A DNA stretch of 52,863 nucleotides from Acidobacteriota bacterium. GTDB taxonomy: Bacteria > Acidobacteriota > Vicinamibacteria > Vicinamibacterales > Fen-181. The stretch covers positions 1-52,863 of the forward strand of contig JANYLG010000066.1 in assembly GCA_025363775.1 (NCBI GenBank). Direction: 5' to 3'. Below the pieces are notes generated by a model. The model was not told where the DNA came from, ran no database searches, and was given only the letters and a program-made list of their open reading frames with translations. Of this stretch, positions 47,895 to 52,863 are shown one piece after another. Positions within the stretch are counted from its first letter, which is position 1. Every line of letters begins with the position of its first letter. The translations under genes were made by a program, and so were the position numbers.

Positions 47895-49127
47895 TCACTT
47901 CCCTGAGACCGGCGTCAGTGCAATCGTCCGTCGTCCCTTCAGCGCCGCGGCCGCGACGGGCACCGGTTCTGGCGACAGCTCCACTTTGCAGCAGCGCCGG
48001 CACACCGGGAACAGCTCGCGCTCGAGCAATCGCTTCCGCAACGCCACGTAGCGTGGGTTGTTCCACACCTCTTCGAGCGTGGACACCGCCAGGTCGCCAA
48101 CCTCGACCCGGATGAACGGGCAGAAGAAGACCTTGCCGCTGAAGCCGACGCGCGCGTTCAGGAACGGGTAGAGGCACCGGCCGCGGAGCGGCGTGCCTGG
48201 CGTGTAGTACCCCTCGATCAACTGCTGATGTACTTTCGGCCGGTAGTCGAAGCGAATTCGCTTCTCACGGCACCTGGTTTCGAGCGCCCCGACCTTGGCC
48301 GACACCTGTGTCGGGACGAGACCAGGGTCGGTCGTCACGAACGTCGCCACCAGGCGCCGTTCGGTCTCGCCGATGATCTTCAGCGTCTGATCCACTTCGT
48401 CAGGCGTGGCATACATCAGGTGGTTCAACCCGATCGCGTCCACGCCCAGACCCTCGGCGACGTCCACCATCTGGTCCAGCGCGTCCAGGCTCTCGCGAGT
48501 GACGGTGGTGTTGATGCTCACCTTGAGAGGCGCGCCCTTCGCCCGTGCTGCCGCCTGGAGCCGCCGGAGGCCGGTCGCCGTTCTCTGGAACGTGCCCTTC
48601 ACCCCGCGCGCCGCATCGTGCAACTCGCCGGGACCGTCGATCGACACGCTGATGTGTCGCATGAAACCGGCCAGCGCGAGGTCCGCCAGCGCGTCCGCGC
48701 GCGCCTCGGTCATGGCCGTGCCGTTCGTCGTGAGGTACCCGCACGCATACCCCTTCTGCCTGAACAGATCGAGCACCTGCTCGATATCCTTGCGCACGAA
48801 CACCTCGCCGCCCGTCAGGCTGACGTGCAGCCCCTTCTTTTCCGGGAACGCCTTGCGCAGCGCGTCAACGCTGAGTTCCTGGCGCCACTCACCCTCGAGG
48901 TTGAGCAGGTTGCCGACGTAGCAGAACGCGCACTTCAGGTTGCACCGCATCGTCGCTTCATACACGACGCCGGCCGGGAGGCGGTCCGCCAACCCGGTTC
49001 GCTCTCGCAGGAAGCGTTCGACGCTCCGGTCGTAGCCGCGGTGCCGCCACCGCGCGTGGATCTGCTGGGCCAGCCGCCAGCGGCGCAGCGGTGCGACGAC
49101 GAGATCTCGCAGGCGGCCAAGAATCAT
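47895..49127 (-). CDS. Radical SAM protein with SPASM-like C-terminal Cys cluster
   Basis: 410 aa; YEATMRCNLKCAFCYVGN, SLTGGEVFVRKDIEQVLDLF; C-terminal GRCLYPFLNARVGFSGKVFFCPFIRVEVGDL...VCRRCCKVEL. Confidence 0.9.
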   Translation of the reverse strand: MILGRLRDLVVAPLRRWRLAQQIHARWRHRGYDRSVERFLRERTGLADRLPAGVVYEATMRCNLKCAFCYVGNLLNLEGEWRQELSVDALRKAFPEKKGLHVSLTGGEVFVRKDIEQVLDLFRQKGYACGYLTTNGTAMTEARADALADLALAGFMRHISVSIDGPGELHDAARGVKGTFQRTATGLRRLQAAARAKGAPLKVSINTTVTRESLDALDQMVDVAEGLGVDAIGLNHLMYATPDEVDQTLKIIGETERRLVATFVTTDPGLVPTQVSAKVGALETRCREKRIRFDYRPKVHQQLIEGYYTPGTPLRGRCLYPFLNARVGFSGKVFFCPFIRVEVGDLAVSTLEEVWNNPRYVALRKRLLERELFPVCRRCCKVELSPEPVPVAAAALKGRRTIALTPVSGK

Positions 49128-49237
49128 GTTGAGCGCTGATGGGTTCGCCGCCTCACGACGGCGGCACTCGGCGCATCGCCATCATCAGGCGGCCGACCAC
49201 GGGCTTGACTGTCGTTGGCTGCGTCCATTGTACCGCG

Positions 49238-50830
49238 TCAGCGCTCCTGTTCAAACCCGGGCGTGACGGCGGCATCCTCTTCCACGGCCGCGCTGCCGGG
49301 AGCGCCGCTCACCGACACGGCCTTCACGGCTTCGGCTTTTCGGCCACGGGCGGAGCGGAGCGCGGCCACCAGGGTCTTCATTCGGGCCAACTCCTTCACG
49401 TGGAAGAAACCCGTCGCGCCCAGGACCGCGGGATAGACAACCACCACGGTGATCCCCCTGGCCAGGACCCCCACTGCCGCGAGGCGAAAATCCGGAAGAA
49501 GCAAGCCGGCCACGGCATAGGCAACCACGCCCGCGACGACGACGCGGACGACCCTGCCGTATTCGTAGCGAATCGGGTAGAACCGATGCGAGAGGGTGAA
49601 CGCGATAGCCGCGAGGGCGGCGTAGGAGATGACGTTCGACCACGCGGGGCCGAGGATCCCGTAGCGGGGGATCAGGATGACATTCGCCAGGATGTTGCTG
49701 GCCGCCGCGGCGCCAGCGGCCACCGGGTAGTACTCGGTGTGCTTGGTGATGTTCATTCCGATCGACGTCAGCAGGTAGGCGCCCTGCAGCGTGACCGCGA
49801 CGGAGATCCACGGGATCACGACGGCAGCCTCGTGGAACGCCGGCTTGGTCATCAGGCGCACCAGGTCGGTCGCCACCGCCGAGAGGCCGGCCGACATCAG
49901 AACCAGGACCGCGAGACCGTAAGTGGTGATCGTCGAAAAGGTCCGCTGCGCGTCCTTCTCCTTCATCGTCTGGAAGTAGAACGGCGCCCACGCGTACTCG
50001 AACGCGCTGAGGAAGAACTTCAGCGCGAGGCCGAGGCTCGAGCCGACCTGGTAGAGCCCAATCGTCTGTAGGTTCTGCACGCTGCTCCCCGTGAGCAGCC
50101 ACGCCATGAGGAGCGGGTCGGTGGTCGGCCCCACGATTTGCTGGGCGATGCCGTGCGGCACGCGGGGCAGGCCGAACCGGAGCACCTCGCGGAGCGTTTT
50201 TCGCGAGAACACCGGACCGACGAGCGGCGCGAACCACCGCAGGAGGACGAACGCAAACGCCACCGTGACGGCGAACTCGGACAGCACCAGCCCCATCACG
50301 CCGAAGTGCAGCACGAGGACGAGGACGATCCGCATGAGGAGCGTCGTCACGGACCGGGTGAACGTGAGGAGGGCGAACCGCCGCGCCTGGCCGCGGATCC
50401 GGAACACGTGGAACGGCAGGAAGAAGAAGCCGCCGACGAACGTGCTCAGGATCATCAACTGCAGCGCGACCGTCTGGCCCTGCAGGCGGAAGAGCCGCGT
50501 CGAGTAGAGCGGCGCGGCCACCAGCGCCACCAGCAGGATGGCGCCGTTGGCTGCCAGCAGGAAAAAGAAAATCGTGCTCGCGAGCCGCTGCCGCGCGCGC
50601 GCGTCCTCGCACTCGTAGAAGAAGCGCATGAACGACGCGTCCACGCCCCAGCGGAACACGATCTTCGCGATCAGGCTGGCCGTGAGGAGCACCGCCCAGA
50701 CGCCGTAGTCGTCCTTGGTCAAGAAGTTGGTAAACAGCGGCAGGAGGAGGAAGCCGACCAGGTGCGTCGCGACATCACCCGTTCCGTAGACGACGAGGTC
50801 CAGGAAGAGCGCCTTGACCTTCTGGAACAC
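49238..50830 (-). CDS. Oligosaccharide flippase / polysaccharide biosynthesis protein, Wzx-like
   Basis: 530 aa; VVYGTGDVATHLVGFLLLPLFTNFLTKDDYGVWAVLLTASLI and many TM segments. Confidence 0.85.
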   Translation of the reverse strand: MFQKVKALFLDLVVYGTGDVATHLVGFLLLPLFTNFLTKDDYGVWAVLLTASLIAKIVFRWGVDASFMRFFYECEDARARQRLASTIFFFLLAANGAILLVALVAAPLYSTRLFRLQGQTVALQLMILSTFVGGFFFLPFHVFRIRGQARRFALLTFTRSVTTLLMRIVLVLVLHFGVMGLVLSEFAVTVAFAFVLLRWFAPLVGPVFSRKTLREVLRFGLPRVPHGIAQQIVGPTTDPLLMAWLLTGSSVQNLQTIGLYQVGSSLGLALKFFLSAFEYAWAPFYFQTMKEKDAQRTFSTITTYGLAVLVLMSAGLSAVATDLVRLMTKPAFHEAAVVIPWISVAVTLQGAYLLTSIGMNITKHTEYYPVAAGAAAASNILANVILIPRYGILGPAWSNVISYAALAAIAFTLSHRFYPIRYEYGRVVRVVVAGVVAYAVAGLLLPDFRLAAVGVLARGITVVVVYPAVLGATGFFHVKELARMKTLVAALRSARGRKAEAVKAVSVSGAPGSAAVEEDAAVTPGFEQER

Positions 50831-50831
50831 G

Positions 50832-51551
50832 TCAGCCTCGCCCGGTCTTGCGCATGCGCAGAAGGTTGAGCAGGCACCACCCGGGAACGGGGACCAGCCG
50901 CGTGAGCCAGCGGTGCAGCGGCTCGAGCGACGCCGGGTGGGTCCGGATCAGGTGGGTGATGACCGGGAATGTTGGGAAGATTCCCCGACGCTCGACGATC
51001 TCGAAGCCCGCTGCCCGGAACAGCCGGAGGAACTCGGCAATCGGCCGGTCGCCGGGGTGCTTCAACTCGCTCGCCGTCCGGATGAGCTGTCCCTTCAGCA
51101 GGAAGTGAACCCTCGACTGCAGGTGGGCAAGATTCGGAATAGAGATGAAGGTTTCACCGCCCGGCGTCAGCACGCGGTAGATCTCGGCGAGGGCGACGGG
51201 TTGTTCGTCGAAGGCGAGGTGCTCGAGTACGTCGAGGCACAGCACCCGATCGAACGCCCCGGCCTCGAAGGGCAGCGCCAGCAGGCTGCCTCGGCGCACG
51301 CGCTCGGACGAGTAGTTCTCGTCAACGCCTTCGATGGCGAGACGCGACGCATACGCCTCGATGAACACGCCTTCCCCGCATCCCGCGTCCAGCACCCGGG
51401 TGCCCGGGGCGAGAGCGTCGAGGTACGAGCGCACCCGCTCGACCTTGGCGACATAGGTCGGGTAGTAATCCCAGGTGGGATCGGGCGTGGCGTGGTAGTC
51501 GCCACGCGTCGCGTACTCCCCCGAGCGGCGGGGCGGCGCCACGTCTGGCAT
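50832..51551 (-). CDS. Class I SAM-dependent methyltransferase
   Basis: 239 aa; GTRVLDAGCGEGVFIEAYASR...FDRVLCLDVLEHLAFDEQPVALAEIYRVLTPGGETFISIPN. Confidence 0.9.
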   Translation of the reverse strand: MPDVAPPRRSGEYATRGDYHATPDPTWDYYPTYVAKVERVRSYLDALAPGTRVLDAGCGEGVFIEAYASRLAIEGVDENYSSERVRRGSLLALPFEAGAFDRVLCLDVLEHLAFDEQPVALAEIYRVLTPGGETFISIPNLAHLQSRVHFLLKGQLIRTASELKHPGDRPIAEFLRLFRAAGFEIVERRGIFPTFPVITHLIRTHPASLEPLHRWLTRLVPVPGWCLLNLLRMRKTGRG

Positions 51552-51624
51552 AGAACGGCCGATTGTACACTGAACGCGGGGAGAGCCTTGAACGGACAGG
51601 GGCGCACAGGCTGCGCCCGCGCGC

Positions 51625-52695
51625 CTACAGTCCGCCGTTGCCGCCAGACTTCTTGATCGGCACCGTCGGTGGCGTGGTCGGAGTCGTCTTCACCGGGTTC
51701 GGCAGGCCGTAGGGGTTGGCATTCGGGTCCACGACCGGCGGCTGGATCGGCTCGGGGAGCCCGTAGGGATTCCGGAACGCCGCGGGCGACGGGCCCGTGA
51801 CCTGGCCCGGCCGCGAGGCCGATGTCGGTGCCGACGCGGTCTGACCTGGCTGCGTCACCCACTGCCCGGGCACCTCGGCCGACGTGTTGACCTGCGTCGG
51901 GAGTCCCGGCGGGCCGGAGTTCGAATACGGCGTTGTCGGGAGCGGTGGGGGAGCGGTGGCCATTCCGGGTACGGTCGCGCCAGGCGACGGGCGATGCCCA
52001 GCCGTGGAGTAGTCATAGCCCGCCTGTGACGCGGATGACTGGGGAACCGCGTTTTGTGACGGCGTCGTTGGCATTCCCGGAAAACCCATTGGGGCCTGGA
52101 TCATCATCCCCGGCATCGTCGCCTGGCCCGGGGTCGGCTGCCCGCTGAACGCCGGCTGACCGTTGTCGCGTGACATCCCTGAAGGCGGCATGCCGGGCAT
52201 GGGCATGGGGATGGGCCTGGCCGGTTGCGGCTCGTTCTCGTCTGCCGGGTCGAATGTCGGCAGAACCGCCGACCGGCCGCGGCCAAAGTTGTTCGTGGCG
52301 GCCGAGGGAGGCGCCGCCACAATGGCCAGGAGCGTGGGCGCCACGCCGGGCAGCAAGAGAATCCTGTCGTAGCGTGAGCTGGCCGGCACAGGTTCAGCTC
52401 GCGGCGCCGCGACGAAGCCGGCGGTCCCCCGCAGCAGCGTTTCGAGCGCCTGCGCCTCCGGCACGTCGGTCAACTGCACGGTCATCGGACCGCCCGCCAG
52501 GCGGTCCAGGTTCGTGATGCGAACCTGTCCTAGTCGCGCCCACTCGGCGAGGATCTGCTGCGGTGACGCATCGGTGGCGACGATGGTGACCTGGCCGTTC
52601 GAAAACGACACTTTCACCCCGCCGGCCCGAGCCGGGACGGCGGCTGTCAACAGCACGCCAGCCAACGTCAGTCGAGCGAGCACCTTCACGATCAC
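51625..52695 (-). CDS. Exported protein with STN/secretin-N-like domain and Pro/Gly/Gln-rich C-terminus
   Basis: From GTG at 52695: (M)IVKVLARLTLAGVLLTAAVPARAGGVKVSFSNGQVTIVATDASPQQILAEWARLGQVRITNLDRLAGGPMTVQLTDVPEAQALETLL. The track start at 52839 is an alternative. Confidence 0.6.
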   Translation of the reverse strand: MIVKVLARLTLAGVLLTAAVPARAGGVKVSFSNGQVTIVATDASPQQILAEWARLGQVRITNLDRLAGGPMTVQLTDVPEAQALETLLRGTAGFVAAPRAEPVPASSRYDRILLLPGVAPTLLAIVAAPPSAATNNFGRGRSAVLPTFDPADENEPQPARPIPMPMPGMPPSGMSRDNGQPAFSGQPTPGQATMPGMMIQAPMGFPGMPTTPSQNAVPQSSASQAGYDYSTAGHRPSPGATVPGMATAPPPLPTTPYSNSGPPGLPTQVNTSAEVPGQWVTQPGQTASAPTSASRPGQVTGPSPAAFRNPYGLPEPIQPPVVDPNANPYGLPNPVKTTPTTPPTVPIKKSGGNGGL

Positions 52696-52863
52696 ACCCC
52701 GAGTATACGCCTCTGGCCGAACGGCGGCGGAGCGGACCCGCACCGAAAATGCTTTGCCTTCCTTGATGGTGATGGTGGCCCACTCCGGGGCATTGGGATC
52801 GGGCGTCTCATTGGGCCTGTACACCTTGTTCATATACACAGTGAGCCTGGTCTTTGCAAAGAC

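Overview
This is a GC-rich bacterial chromosomal segment. Gene content (ADOP-type permease remnant, paired 'VWFA-related' genes) suggests Acidobacteriota, but that is inference. Main blocks: (1) his genes hisI-hisG-hisD-hisC (minus), preceded by an un-annotated 22-aa leader peptide, MPLNLNRTHHHHHHGMGGYVVS, and a strong terminator with a T-tract. A competing pairing is readable, so this looks like a ribosome-mediated his attenuator; it is the most notable find. (2) ispG and a heme cluster ordered hemX/ccsA-like, hemA, hemC, cobA-hemD fusion, hemB, hemL (minus). (3) Two VWA-domain genes, divergent from a complex I locus nuoACDHJKLMN. That locus lacks nuoB, E, F, G and I, which are exactly the Fe-S/FMN subunits. 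(4) A partial ATP synthase locus (atpZ, atpI-like, atpB, atpE) whose c-subunit carries most of the Na+-ligand signature. (5) An ADOP permease pseudogene, a fused E1 2-oxoacid dehydrogenase, a perfect 18-bp inverted repeat, and a rhomboid protease. (6) A long minus-strand block containing murJ, GatB/YqeY and a surface-glycan gene set (GT-C-like membrane proteins, GT4, polysaccharide deacetylase, GNAT, methyltransferases), followed by two radical SAM enzymes, a Wzx-like flippase and another methyltransferase. Intergenic regions carry heptanucleotide tandem repeats, REP-like hairpins and one multi-hairpin structured element. Most of the long overlapping ORFs in the supplied track are GC-driven antisense artefacts. 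No tRNA, rRNA, CRISPR array or intact transposase was recognised by eye.
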